Virus record (IMG/VR): IMGVR_UViG_3300025769_013719
Location: 1 to 28,714 of that record
From: a virus
Reading direction: 5' to 3' (one strand)
DNA length: 28,714 nt
Shown here: in pieces, positions 15,516 to 23,891 of the stretch
Position numbering within the stretch: position 1 is the stretch's first letter
Layout: the number at the start of each line of letters is the position of its first letter
Translations under genes and position numbers: made by a program
The notes under the pieces: model-generated
What the model saw: the letters and a program-made list of their open reading frames with translations, nothing else
Databases searched by the model: none
What the model was told of the DNA's origin: nothing

Positions 15516-16872
15516 TATTTTCTAAATAATATTTTAAATCTTCAGGTGTGCCTAATCCCCACATCTTAGTAATATCGAAGGTACGAATCTCTTTTCCATC
15601 TTCAATAGCTTGATTGAATACAGGACAAACATAAAACTCATTGTTTACTCTAATATCTTTTTCAATCATTTTTTCAGCATACTTAACAAAATCAGAACCT
15701 TTCTTCCAATAGTAATAACCAACTGTTGCTGTATCAGAAATAGGATTTTTTTCGGCAACTTCTGTAACCAGCCCTGCTTTATTAATTTTAGCAAACGACC
15801 ATTTAGGGTGAGTGGCTTTAAAAGTAACTATACCTCCATCAGCATCTGTTTCATTCATTTTATATAAAAACTCATTTGAATCCCACTCTACAAACTGATC
15901 TGAGTTGGCAAAGAATAAAGGATTATTGTTGTCTATATATTTCTTAGCTAATAAAGCAGTACAGGCTGCTCCTTCAGTTACTCCGCCTACTTCTACTATT
16001 TTACATTTTGGAGTTATTAAATTAAGTAGAGTATCTAAATTATATTTTTCTCTGTGTTGTTTCTGTACTACATAAATAAAATTAGCTTTAATGTTTAAAT
16101 TCTCAGTAACAACTTGAATCATAGGTTTACCTTTAACATCAATTAAAGGTTTAGGAAATGTATATCCTGCTTGCTCAAATCTACTTCCAGCTCCTGCCAT
16201 AGGAATAAGAACGTTGAGGTTTTCATCTCTCCATGCCGGTATAGATTGTTTTTCTCCCATATCTATCTCTTCTATTTTACTTATAATTTTGTTTACAACT
16301 ACTTCCGATGGGTTTTTTACTCTGTAAATGTAAGACTTACTTCTGGAAGCTGCAAGTAATCCATAAGGCGAATCTTCTACTATAAGAGTTTCTTCTGGTA
16401 GTACACTCATTTTAGATATTGCTGTCCAGTATATTTCTGGATGAGGTTTAGGGTTAGTAACATCCTCTCCTGAAAGTATAAAGTCCATATATTCAGCTAA
16501 TCCTAATTTAGCTAAAACTGTTATAGCAGTCTTACGTATAGAGTTGGTACATAATCCCATTTTAAAACCTTTTTTAGATAAAGCAGACATAATAGTCTGT
16601 AATCTAGGGTCAGGTTTAATGTCTCTCAACATTTCAAAAGTAATTAACTGTTTCTTTTTCCATATTTCATTATGCTTTTCAACAGGTAATCCTTTGTTTT
16701 GAGATAGTACTTTGAGTTTTTGTTTGGTAGTTAAACCATCATAAACAGCAAGATGTTCAGCCCAATCAAAAGCATATTCTCCTAACGCTTCATTTAATGC
16801 TTTAAAGTGTAGATGTTTTGTTTCAATTAAAACTCCATCTAAATCAAAAATAATTAACTTTATACTACTCAT
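15496..16872 (-). CDS. HAD phosphatase fused to sugar nucleotidyltransferase
   Basis: A 458-residue bifunctional protein. Residues 1-205 are a beta-phosphoglucomutase/phosphatase-type HAD domain: DLDGVL (D10, D12), CTN (T109, N110), the motif III lysine K142 in NPKPHP, and VEDSPYG (D167). Residues 218-455 are a GT-A nucleotidyltransferase: VLIPMAGAGSRF (221-232) with KP at 241-242, ANSDQFV for the metal aspartate, and a C-terminal VAEK...GYYYWKKGSDFV core. The fused pair would dephosphorylate (or isomerise) one sugar phosphate intermediate and activate a sugar phosphate with NTP. The second half is clearly related to the separate nucleotidyltransferase at 24750-25481. It overlaps the NeuB-like gene in an ATGA junction. 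The substrate cannot be read from the sequence. Confidence 0.8.
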   Translation of the reverse strand: MSSIKLIIFDLDGVLIETKHLHFKALNEALGEYAFDWAEHLAVYDGLTTKQKLKVLSQNKGLPVEKHNEIWKKKQLITFEMLRDIKPDPRLQTIMSALSKKGFKMGLCTNSIRKTAITVLAKLGLAEYMDFILSGEDVTNPKPHPEIYWTAISKMSVLPEETLIVEDSPYGLLAASRSKSYIYRVKNPSEVVVNKIISKIEEIDMGEKQSIPAWRDENLNVLIPMAGAGSRFEQAGYTFPKPLIDVKGKPMIQVVTENLNIKANFIYVVQKQHREKYNLDTLLNLITPKCKIVEVGGVTEGAACTALLAKKYIDNNNPLFFANSDQFVEWDSNEFLYKMNETDADGGIVTFKATHPKWSFAKINKAGLVTEVAEKNPISDTATVGYYYWKKGSDFVKYAEKMIEKDIRVNNEFYVCPVFNQAIEDGKEIRTFDITKMWGLGTPEDLKYYLENNDSNFS

Positions 16873-17699
16873 TTGAATCTTTCTCTATAATAATCGTGAT
16901 TAAATATTTGCTGATCGTTAAACTTGTTAAGTTCCCTATATTGATCTTCTTTTGACATTTTACTAAACTTCCTTAAGTTTGATAGCATTTTAGGGGTTAC
17001 AGAAACTTTTCCGTCTCTAGTATCATTAATGTCTAAAATAGTAAAATGTCTTTCTAAAACGTCTATACCTTGAAATATAGCAAGCTTAGAAGAAAGTAAT
17101 TTATCTTCATGAGGGTTAGAATGATCACTTAGTCCTACATTTTTAACTCCTAATGCTCTATAAAAATCTATATTCTGTAAATTAAGTCTATCTAAAGGGG
17201 TAGGGTATATACATGTGCACTGCATCATATAATACTCTATTCCCATTTCGTTTAAGTTTTTTATAGTTAATTTTATTTCTTCTAGAGATAAACTAGAAGT
17301 AGAAAAAAATAATCTTTTAAATTTAAAGGCTTTTAACTTTTTACCGTAATCAAAAGCAGGTATTGAATAACCAGATATTTTTAAGTTATCATATCCTAAT
17401 TCATTAAATCTAGGAGCATGTTGTGGTACAAAAATAGTAGTCATAGACTCAACTCCATACTCCATACATTTAAATATAAAAAGCTCTTCGTCTTTTCTGC
17501 TAAGTTCTAATCCTTTTAGTCTCTCATATTCAGGTTCATACGGTCTATAATCTTCGTAGTTTTCTCTATAGGTAAGATTACTAGCATATATGGTTTGTAT
17601 TTTAACTATATCACTACATACTGCAGCAGTTTTTATCATTGACTCTAAAGTCTCTAAATTACCGTTATGATTTTGACAAAGTTCAGATATTAGTTTCAT
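16869..17699 (-). CDS. NeuB-like nonulosonic acid synthase, lacking the SAF domain
   Basis: Condenses phosphoenolpyruvate with an amino sugar to give sialic, legionaminic or pseudaminic-type acids. Signatures of the TIM-barrel domain are present: SELCQNHNG with E6 (for E25 of the meningococcal enzyme), VKIQT with K33, LKISGYSIP with K107, CTCIYPTP (161-168), GLSDH with H193, and ERHFT with H218; the two histidines are the metal ligands. At 276 residues it lacks the C-terminal antifreeze-like (SAF) domain that closes the active site in the usual 340-350 residue enzymes. The usual His of the HC..YP motif is Q160. It overlaps the dehydrogenase gene by 17 bases and the downstream fusion gene by 4. 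The closest general name is an N-acetylneuraminate synthase homologue. Confidence 0.75.
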   Translation of the reverse strand: MKLISELCQNHNGNLETLESMIKTAAVCSDIVKIQTIYASNLTYRENYEDYRPYEPEYERLKGLELSRKDEELFIFKCMEYGVESMTTIFVPQHAPRFNELGYDNLKISGYSIPAFDYGKKLKAFKFKRLFFSTSSLSLEEIKLTIKNLNEMGIEYYMMQCTCIYPTPLDRLNLQNIDFYRALGVKNVGLSDHSNPHEDKLLSSKLAIFQGIDVLERHFTILDINDTRDGKVSVTPKMLSNLRKFSKMSKEDQYRELNKFNDQQIFNHDYYRERFK

Positions 17700-18516
17700 T
17701 TAACTTTTCTATTACTCTTTTATATGCTTTTTCTTGTGCTTCTATTGCTGTTCCACCTATATGAGGTGTAATAAGAATACTATTATGGTTCTCTATCTTT
17801 AGAGCTGTTGCTTTAGAAGTATGTTCTTCTTTAATTACGTCGGTAGCATAACCTAGTACTTTACCTTCGTACAGTCCTTTAAGTATATCTACTTCATCTA
17901 CTACTTCACCACGACTAGTATTTACAATATAGATATTATTTTTGAATTTTCCAACAAATTCTTCGTTTATATAATTTATATTTACATCTTTGTAATCTAT
18001 ATTAATAGATAAAAAATCAGTATCACTAAAAAAATTATTATCTACAAAATCTATATCAGCTTTTAATACCTGTTTAAATATAGGTTTAGTTATTTTCTCT
18101 AATATTTTTCCTAATCTACCGTATCCTAGTATACCTAAAGTTTTTTCTTTCAATTCAACTATAGTACCTATCTGTCTGGGAATGGCCAAACAAAGATATA
18201 AGTTATGTTCTGCGGTAGAATGAATTTGTTCTAATATACTATCATTCTTTATCGATATAACCGGTATAGAGACGTTTATATGATTGTCGCCAGTAGATGG
18301 AGTAATAATCCCTTTTATACTAGATTCTTCTATATCTTTATCCTCTATAATATACTTTAAGTAGTTAGGAGCGGCAAATAAATAATCAACGCTTTTAAAT
18401 ATATTAAGCTGGTCTTTTGGTAACCCTACCATGCTGATGCATTTGAAATTAGCTTTTACATATTTGCTAAAGTTAGGTAAATGATTAAATGGGGTTAAAA
18501 ATCCTATAGTTTTCAT
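17683..18516 (-). CDS. D-2-hydroxyacid dehydrogenase (SerA-like)
   Basis: NAD-dependent oxidoreductase of the phosphoglycerate/lactate dehydrogenase family. The nucleotide-binding loop is GILGYGRLGK (128-137). The substrate-binding and catalytic residues are R202 in NTSRGEVVDE and H252 in ITPHIGG, with ATDV (224-227) before the acidic partner region. AEHNLYLCLAI (102-112) is the family's hinge helix. At 277 residues it is somewhat shorter than usual (310-330), mostly in the N-terminal substrate domain. In a sugar cluster it could oxidise or reduce a 2-hydroxy acid such as glycerate or a phospho-hydroxyacid that the HisC-like enzyme then aminates, as in serine-type pathways. It shares an ATGA overlap with the upstream gene. 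Confidence 0.75.
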   Translation of the reverse strand: MKTIGFLTPFNHLPNFSKYVKANFKCISMVGLPKDQLNIFKSVDYLFAAPNYLKYIIEDKDIEESSIKGIITPSTGDNHINVSIPVISIKNDSILEQIHSTAEHNLYLCLAIPRQIGTIVELKEKTLGILGYGRLGKILEKITKPIFKQVLKADIDFVDNNFFSDTDFLSINIDYKDVNINYINEEFVGKFKNNIYIVNTSRGEVVDEVDILKGLYEGKVLGYATDVIKEEHTSKATALKIENHNSILITPHIGGTAIEAQEKAYKRVIEKLNETNI

Positions 18517-19856
18517 ATTTCAAAAAATGAATTATTAATTAATGTTTCTTTATAATTTGCTTTAGTTTTCCAGAACTCATGTTCACAATTTATAATCTGT
18601 AAGCTATTGTCTCTTGTTTTAGTAACTGCGCTATTAATATTTGTAATCATAAGTAATTCTGCAAATAACCTAGTGTCTGGGAGATTCTTAGATAAAATTA
18701 CAACTATTCCTTTATAATTATTTTTTGCTACTGTGTTTTGTAGATTAATAGATTGTATATCTGCTTGAATAACTTCAGCATTACCTAAACTAAGAGTAGG
18801 GTTATAAAAATTTGGCTCTTCTAAATACTTCCGATTATCTCTAGAATAGTCACATAAACCTTTATAGATAGATTTATAGAATTTATCTTCTTTAGAGTTT
18901 AATTCCATTTCTTTAATCATACCAGGATCAATTAACTGCAAGTAGTGTTCTCTATTCCAATTAACAAAACCGTCTCTTAATTTACTTCCATCTCCAAAAA
19001 GAAATTTACTAAACTTATTTTCAATATTGCGGAACTTTTGAGATAAGTACTCTTCATTCGTATAAATCTTTATTCTGCTGTTAAAAAAAACTCTACTAAA
19101 TTTATTAAAACTTCTAAATGTACTTTGTCTGTAGAAAGAAGAAGGATGTATACTTCCAGTATTTTGGTTTATATTATTTGCTTTTAAAATATTAGTAGAT
19201 GTTTCCTTATGCTGTTTTACTCCTTCGAGTTCAGGTTTTAAAAGATCAGGAACAAAAAAATCTATTGTATAATCTTCAACTTTTTTTGTAGGTTGGTAAT
19301 ACTCGACTAGTTGATCTTTAGTTTGAATTTTTGTAATACAGTCTTCTTTTTCAAATACTATATTATGTTCTTTATTTACATAGATAAAAACGTTCTTAAG
19401 GTTACCGTTTAAAAATATCGCTCCATTAAATCTAGTAAAACCAGGATGAACGATAGAGCTAAATTCTTTCCTTCTAGTATAAAGATCAGAAAGTTTTATA
19501 GTCTCATTTTTAAAAGTAGGTTTTACTGAGAAATGAGAGGGTAGGTTAGTTTTCATATCATTTGATATGAGTGTTTCAATCATATTGAACTTATGTCTTA
19601 AAGCTAATGGTTGATCACCGTATAAAGAAAATTCTAATATTCTAGAGGCAAAGCTATAATATTGATTTATGGTAGTATTAAACCCGTCAGTACCGTATAG
19701 TGTGTTGAATCTAATATTATTTACTAGGGTTTCATAATCAAAATAACGATACTGTGATACAGCATATTTTAGGTCAAAGTCATCACAGTGGTATATATCG
19801 GTAGTAGCAAGTACTGTGTCTATAACTTTATGACTTGAAGGGGTCAGGTTGATCAT
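18513..19856 (-). CDS. orphan protein of the sugar cluster
   Basis: A 447-residue protein I do not recognise. It has no membrane segment or signal peptide and no clear P-loop, GxGxxG or metal-binding motif. It contains CDDFDLKYAVSQYRYFDYET (24-43), a HPGFTRFNGAIFLNGN segment near 137 and a hydrophobic YKGIVVILSK strand near 390 that could be the core of an alpha/beta fold. It is placed between the HisC-like enzyme (29-base overlap) and the dehydrogenase (4-base overlap), so it is certainly part of the operon and may be a novel enzyme or a scaffold for the pathway. Composition looks like that of its neighbours. Confidence 0.7.
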   Translation of the reverse strand: MINLTPSSHKVIDTVLATTDIYHCDDFDLKYAVSQYRYFDYETLVNNIRFNTLYGTDGFNTTINQYYSFASRILEFSLYGDQPLALRHKFNMIETLISNDMKTNLPSHFSVKPTFKNETIKLSDLYTRRKEFSSIVHPGFTRFNGAIFLNGNLKNVFIYVNKEHNIVFEKEDCITKIQTKDQLVEYYQPTKKVEDYTIDFFVPDLLKPELEGVKQHKETSTNILKANNINQNTGSIHPSSFYRQSTFRSFNKFSRVFFNSRIKIYTNEEYLSQKFRNIENKFSKFLFGDGSKLRDGFVNWNREHYLQLIDPGMIKEMELNSKEDKFYKSIYKGLCDYSRDNRKYLEEPNFYNPTLSLGNAEVIQADIQSINLQNTVAKNNYKGIVVILSKNLPDTRLFAELLMITNINSAVTKTRDNSLQIINCEHEFWKTKANYKETLINNSFFEI

Positions 19857-20847
19857 AATGTAACTTTAAATCGTAATTAAATTTAATATATTCTATTCCA
19901 TCAGGAAGTATAACTGTTCTAAAAGACATTCCTAAATCATTAAACTTTTTTAAGTTATCTACTTTATCCCATCTTTTAACAAAAAACCAACTAGCATCAG
20001 TATCTATAATCGTATGCTTTAATTTTTTAAGTTGTTTGATTGCTATTTTTTTATCAGTATAAGTCTTTTTAATATAAGAGTTGTAGTCATTTATATTATC
20101 AAGAATAAATTCAGTATACTTAGCTCCTACTCCATTTATTTCATACATGGCTCTAAATTTTGAAAGGTATTCTAAATTTTCTTTACTTCCAACTAGAAAT
20201 CCTACTCTACAGCCTGCTGCTCCATAAGCTTTTGAAAATGTCTTTGTGACTATTAAGTTTGGATATTTTTTTACTAAGTGTATACAGCTATCTTGTTCCG
20301 TAAACTCTATATAAGCTTCATCAATTATAACTGTTTTGCCAGTCTCTAGCAAAGTAATTATTTGGCCTTCTGTATATAAGTCTCCTAATGGAGAATTAGG
20401 ATTAGCTAAAATAATAAATTTAGTTTTATTATCAATTAAGTATAGAAGGTCATTAATATTTAATTTTGTACTTTTATATTTAGCTTTTCTGAGTTCTACT
20501 TGGTATAATTCACTAAATACTTTGTACATTGGAAAACAATAATCAGAAGAAACTATATTATTTCCTTTAACATCAAAAGTTTCAAAAATAGTTTTAATAG
20601 CAAAAGTTGAACCAGGTGTTAATAGTAAGTTTTCTACTTTGATATCGTAGTAACTACATATTTTATCTTTAAGTCTAGATGTATTAGGGTAGAAGCATAT
20701 ATCTGTTTGTTTTAAACTACTAAAAAATTCTTTTAACTGAGTATCAGGAATAGGGTAGTTTCTTTCATTCTGAGTAAGTACATATTTATGTAGGGTTTTA
20801 TCTTCTTGATTACATTTTCTATATACGTCTTTTAAATGTTTTTTCAT
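19828..20847 (-). CDS. HisC-like PLP aminotransferase or decarboxylase
   Basis: Fold-type I, class I/II PLP enzyme, 339 residues. Active-site residues are visible: ANPNSPLG (148-155, N149), IIDEAYIEF with D176 and Y179, TFSKAYG with the cofactor lysine K206, and R214 in GCRVGF. The family includes histidinol-phosphate aminotransferase, threonine-phosphate decarboxylase (CobD) and the capsule enzymes of Campylobacter that make ethanolamine phosphate or serinol phosphate. The C-terminal IKFNYD segment lacks the usual Arg of the 'lRis' motif, so the substrate may lack a typical carboxylate. With a dehydrogenase, a HAD and two nucleotidyltransferases around it, making an amino-alcohol or amino-sugar unit for a glycan is plausible (inference). 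It overlaps the next gene by 29 bases. Confidence 0.75.
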   Translation of the reverse strand: MKKHLKDVYRKCNQEDKTLHKYVLTQNERNYPIPDTQLKEFFSSLKQTDICFYPNTSRLKDKICSYYDIKVENLLLTPGSTFAIKTIFETFDVKGNNIVSSDYCFPMYKVFSELYQVELRKAKYKSTKLNINDLLYLIDNKTKFIILANPNSPLGDLYTEGQIITLLETGKTVIIDEAYIEFTEQDSCIHLVKKYPNLIVTKTFSKAYGAAGCRVGFLVGSKENLEYLSKFRAMYEINGVGAKYTEFILDNINDYNSYIKKTYTDKKIAIKQLKKLKHTIIDTDASWFFVKRWDKVDNLKKFNDLGMSFRTVILPDGIEYIKFNYDLKLHYDQPDPFKS

Positions 20848-21774
20848 TTAATTTCTAATTTGAGTTAAAATAGGTGTGAGTTCTTTATATGAACAATTTT
20901 TACAGTGACTTGTAGGTTTATTTGTAGAGCATCCACTTTTTACTGCTTTATAGTCTTTAGATTCTCTAATTTCTTCTATAGAACTTTCAAATAGATTGCC
21001 GAATGGTTTAGCACCCGTGTTCATACAGCACATTTTAACATGTCCTTCTACTGTAGTATATATACCTTCTTCTACCCAGAAACAATCACTAAAGTCCCAT
21101 TGACTTTTGCCTTTAATATTGTCTTTCCAACTTTTTCTTAAGTAATCGATTTGATCTAATGTATAACCACCAGGAAGAGATTTATTTTCACTCCAATCTT
21201 GTGCAATATTTAAACGTAATTCTTCTAATCCGTATCCATTGACTATTTCGTCATTTACTTTCTGTATATCACTGACGTTTTGGGGATTCACGACATAATT
21301 ACAGGTTACTTTACATCCTTTTCTATCTATGTCTTTAAAATTAGCTAAAAAAGACAGTAACCTACTCCATTTTGCAGGAGAACGGTCTCTTTCGTAACTT
21401 TTATCATATCCATCAATAGAGAAGTAAAGTAAATCTATATACTGTAATGCATTTTGAAATCGCTCTCTCAATGGTCTACCTTCACCTATGTTATATTGAC
21501 AATTAGTAGCAACTATTAGGAAAGCATTAGGAAAATATTCTTTAAAGAGTTTACATATTTCATCAAATTGAGGATGAAGCATTGGTTCACCCATTCCCAT
21601 AAGTTTAGCTTCTTTTATAGGGTGATGTTTAAGACCGTCTAACATCTTTCTATATTTTGATAGTGGCATATGCTGTAATGCCCCAATAACCTCGTCTCTG
21701 TTACAAAAAGAACACTGTAAGTTACAGTAGTTAGTAGTTTCTAAGTAAGCATATGTTATAGGTTTGTTGCTCAT
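20848..21774 (-). CDS. radical SAM/SPASM protein (copy 1)
   Basis: Radical S-adenosylmethionine enzyme of 308 residues. The cluster motif CNLQCSFC places C17, C21 and C24 on the [4Fe-4S] cluster that cleaves SAM, followed by a GMGEPMLHP loop typical of the barrel. The C-terminus has CCMNTGAKPFGNL and a CSTNKPTSHCKNC region, a cysteine-rich SPASM-type domain for auxiliary Fe-S clusters. Such proteins modify peptides, sugars or other substrates by radical chemistry; the substrate here is unknown. It abuts the HisC-like gene without a gap and overlaps the ParB-like gene by one base. A second, divergent copy lies at 23888-24763. No precursor peptide gene is seen, which argues for a sugar-type substrate. 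Confidence 0.8.
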   Translation of the reverse strand: MSNKPITYAYLETTNYCNLQCSFCNRDEVIGALQHMPLSKYRKMLDGLKHHPIKEAKLMGMGEPMLHPQFDEICKLFKEYFPNAFLIVATNCQYNIGEGRPLRERFQNALQYIDLLYFSIDGYDKSYERDRSPAKWSRLLSFLANFKDIDRKGCKVTCNYVVNPQNVSDIQKVNDEIVNGYGLEELRLNIAQDWSENKSLPGGYTLDQIDYLRKSWKDNIKGKSQWDFSDCFWVEEGIYTTVEGHVKMCCMNTGAKPFGNLFESSIEEIRESKDYKAVKSGCSTNKPTSHCKNCSYKELTPILTQIRN

Positions 21775-22718
21775 TAAACGTACTTATCTTTAAACTTTAA
21801 GCATTTAGTAGTAAACTCAAATTCAGTTTGTTTTTTATCTAAATCAAAATGAAAATTTAGATACTTATATTCTCCTTTATTAAAAAAATTAGGTTCTAAT
21901 GACTGCCCAGTCCATTTTCTCATACCACAAGGTATAGGAATAATAAAAGGAAAGTTCATACTATTAAAAGATGTCATAATCATTCTATGAAAGCTATGAT
22001 ATACTAATTTACGAAAAAAAGTCCATATAGCAGGAAATAAAATACCTTCTTTTCTCATTTGCATAAATCCGTTGATTGGAAAATCATGACTCCAATCCGG
22101 GTATTTAATATCATACTTATCTACTACTTTTTTTACTTCTTCTATATCGTCCCATCCTATAGTATCAGTTACTTCGTTTACAAATTTCTTAGAGTAGGTT
22201 ATATCAACCCCATTTGTAGTAGTTTTTAAGTTATTATAAATTATAGAATGAGGAATTTCTTGATATAGCCATTCTCCTGTGATTCTATTTTCTGCTTTAG
22301 GCTTATAGTAGTACTCATATAAACTAGGAGTAGCAAAGCCACCTCTTATTTGTCCGTCTCTACCGTTATAATTACTAGTTTGACCTTTAAATTTTAAGGT
22401 AGTATGATATTCAGGCTTGTCAAAATTTTTATACTGCTTTAATCCATAAGCAATTTTCTTATTGGGTTCATAGTATTGTCCATGTAATTTAAAATCATCA
22501 AGATCACAAAAAGGAGAGTTATATTTTTCATGGAATTCCTTTAGCTCATTATACTTATGTTGAGATTTATGGATATTAACAAAAAAGTAACCTTCATCAT
22601 ACACACCTTGGTATTCTTCAAAAGCTTTTAATCCTGATAGATACCTATACAGTACGTTATCCATAGATAATGTATCGTATGGTTTAAGATCATTAAATAT
22701 TCCTTTCCACCATTTCAT
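21774..22718 (-). CDS. unknown protein, family shared with 26815-27747 (copy 1)
   Basis: A 314-residue protein related to the one at 26815-27747. Shared features are an N-terminal WKxxFNDLKPxDxLxxxxVLxRY motif (here from W4), an NGRDGQIRGGFATPSLYEYY region matching RDGKVTPGFGTWDWKEYF, a WxxDFPI segment, and a C-terminal block RKEGILFPAI...HRMIMTSFNSMNFPFIIP. That last block resembles the ParB/sulfiredoxin-like nucleotide-binding fold (a 'GxHRxxA...ipv' pattern), but only loosely. A role in the sugar pathway is inferred from context alone. It overlaps both neighbours by one base, so it is tightly coupled to the radical SAM protein and the GT8-like enzyme. Confidence 0.75.
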   Translation of the reverse strand: MKWWKGIFNDLKPYDTLSMDNVLYRYLSGLKAFEEYQGVYDEGYFFVNIHKSQHKYNELKEFHEKYNSPFCDLDDFKLHGQYYEPNKKIAYGLKQYKNFDKPEYHTTLKFKGQTSNYNGRDGQIRGGFATPSLYEYYYKPKAENRITGEWLYQEIPHSIIYNNLKTTTNGVDITYSKKFVNEVTDTIGWDDIEEVKKVVDKYDIKYPDWSHDFPINGFMQMRKEGILFPAIWTFFRKLVYHSFHRMIMTSFNSMNFPFIIPIPCGMRKWTGQSLEPNFFNKGEYKYLNFHFDLDKKQTEFEFTTKCLKFKDKYV

Positions 22719-23416
22719 TATAACATTTCATATTGGTTCATCCAGTTTAGTTTATAGTCACCTTTCCATGTATCGTGCCATGGTCCTCCGTTAGTAAAGT
22801 GTATAGCTTTAGGGTTAACAGAGCTATCATAATCTCCTTCTAGCCAATTATACTCTAAAGGTATACTACCAATTTTTTCATCTTCTGTCCACATCATACG
22901 GTGTAGGTATTTTGGCGATTCATTATTTATTACTTCGGGAATCAAATCCTTACAGTGTTTGTCTGAACAATTAAATAACATTAAGCTTGACCAGTTTTTT
23001 CTCGGGTATACTGTCTGCTTAAGCCCATCCATTTTAGTATTATTACTTGGAGTATATTCATGTTGACAGCACATAACAGAGTATTTAGAATCAAAGTACT
23101 TTAACACATCGGTAATATCTGTTTGCCATAGAAAATCTGAATCACAAAATAATGCTTTTCCTTGATAATTGTTCAGATAAGGAACTAAAAATCTTGAATA
23201 TGTAAATTCAGTAGATGCTAAAGGATCTTTTTCTCTACTATAAATTCCTTTGTTTATTAATTCATCTAACTTTAGAGGTATTATCTTGACTCTACTGTTA
23301 TAGTTTCTTATAGATGCTTTACAGACTTCATAAGGAGGATTAATTATACCTTTTCCTAAAGGATCTTTATCTTGCCTTGAATCGTATCCTATGTATATGT
23401 TAAGATTTTCTTTCAT
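22718..23416 (-). CDS. GT8-like glycosyltransferase
   Basis: A 232-residue GT-A fold protein. It opens with NIYIGYDSR, has TEFTYSRFLVPYL (69-81) and ALFCDSDFLW with the metal-binding D92-S-D94 (DxD), then MDGLKQTVYPRKNWSSLMLF and a C-terminal AIHFTNGGPWHDTW block, where HFTxGGPW is the conserved histidine-containing end of these enzymes. The absence of a signal or membrane segment suggests action in the cytoplasm on a lipid-linked or soluble acceptor. Together with the nucleotidyltransferases it provides the transfer step of the pathway. It overlaps the SDR gene by 17 bases and the ParB-like gene by one. Confidence 0.75.
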   Translation of the reverse strand: MKENLNIYIGYDSRQDKDPLGKGIINPPYEVCKASIRNYNSRVKIIPLKLDELINKGIYSREKDPLASTEFTYSRFLVPYLNNYQGKALFCDSDFLWQTDITDVLKYFDSKYSVMCCQHEYTPSNNTKMDGLKQTVYPRKNWSSLMLFNCSDKHCKDLIPEVINNESPKYLHRMMWTEDEKIGSIPLEYNWLEGDYDSSVNPKAIHFTNGGPWHDTWKGDYKLNWMNQYEML

Positions 23417-23891
23417 CTTTCATTTTTGATATTTGACTATATGGAGTTTTATGCCATATTGATAATTCTCCTACCTCAATATGAGATGGAAGGTAAATAC
23501 AATACTCAATAGCATCAACTATTTCTCTATACTTTAAGGAAGGTAAATCTGATTCTAATAACCCTGGGTTAATATCTATAATTCTGCATTTTTTATCACT
23601 GTTTAACCGTAAATTATTAGATAGATGACTTAATGCTGCTTTAGAAGCAGAGTATAAATAACCTTTTGATATATTAGGGTACTTACTTCTACTGATGATA
23701 TTAACTATCGTTTTATCAGTATCTTTCCATTTATCAAATACCTCCATAAGAAGTTCAGTTTGACTGAAGCTATTATGTCTGTTATTAATAAATACATCGC
23801 TAGTCTCGTCAAAACCGTCTACTACGTGATTAAATCGTTTTGCTATTTCTAATCCTAATCCTCTATAACTATTTGTTATTGAAATTTTCAT
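23400..23891 (-). CDS. minimal short-chain dehydrogenase/reductase (SDR)
   Basis: A 163-residue SDR-like oxidoreductase. The cofactor loop is reduced to TNSYRGLG (6-13), followed by FINNRH (35-40), the position of the family's NNAG. The catalytic triad is plausible: S67 in IISRSK, and Y80 and K84 in YSASKAA. DINPGL (about 106-111) matches the usual vNPG turn. Typical SDRs have about 240-250 residues; the missing part lies mainly between beta-3 and beta-4 and in the substrate-binding C-terminus. It may reduce a keto group of a sugar intermediate. The 4-base ATGA overlap with the radical SAM gene suggests it is co-translated and still in use. Confidence 0.7.
   Translation of the reverse strand: MKISITNSYRGLGLEIAKRFNHVVDGFDETSDVFINNRHNSFSQTELLMEVFDKWKDTDKTIVNIISRSKYPNISKGYLYSASKAALSHLSNNLRLNSDKKCRIIDINPGLLESDLPSLKYREIVDAIEYCIYLPSHIEVGELSIWHKTPYSQISKMKDERKS

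Noticed and set aside
15610-15867. Hydrophobic plus-strand frame of 85 codons that could be read as a membrane protein
   Set aside because: It is the complement of the nucleotidyltransferase domain; the hydrophobic Phe/Ile bias comes from reading Lys/Asn/Glu-rich codons backwards.
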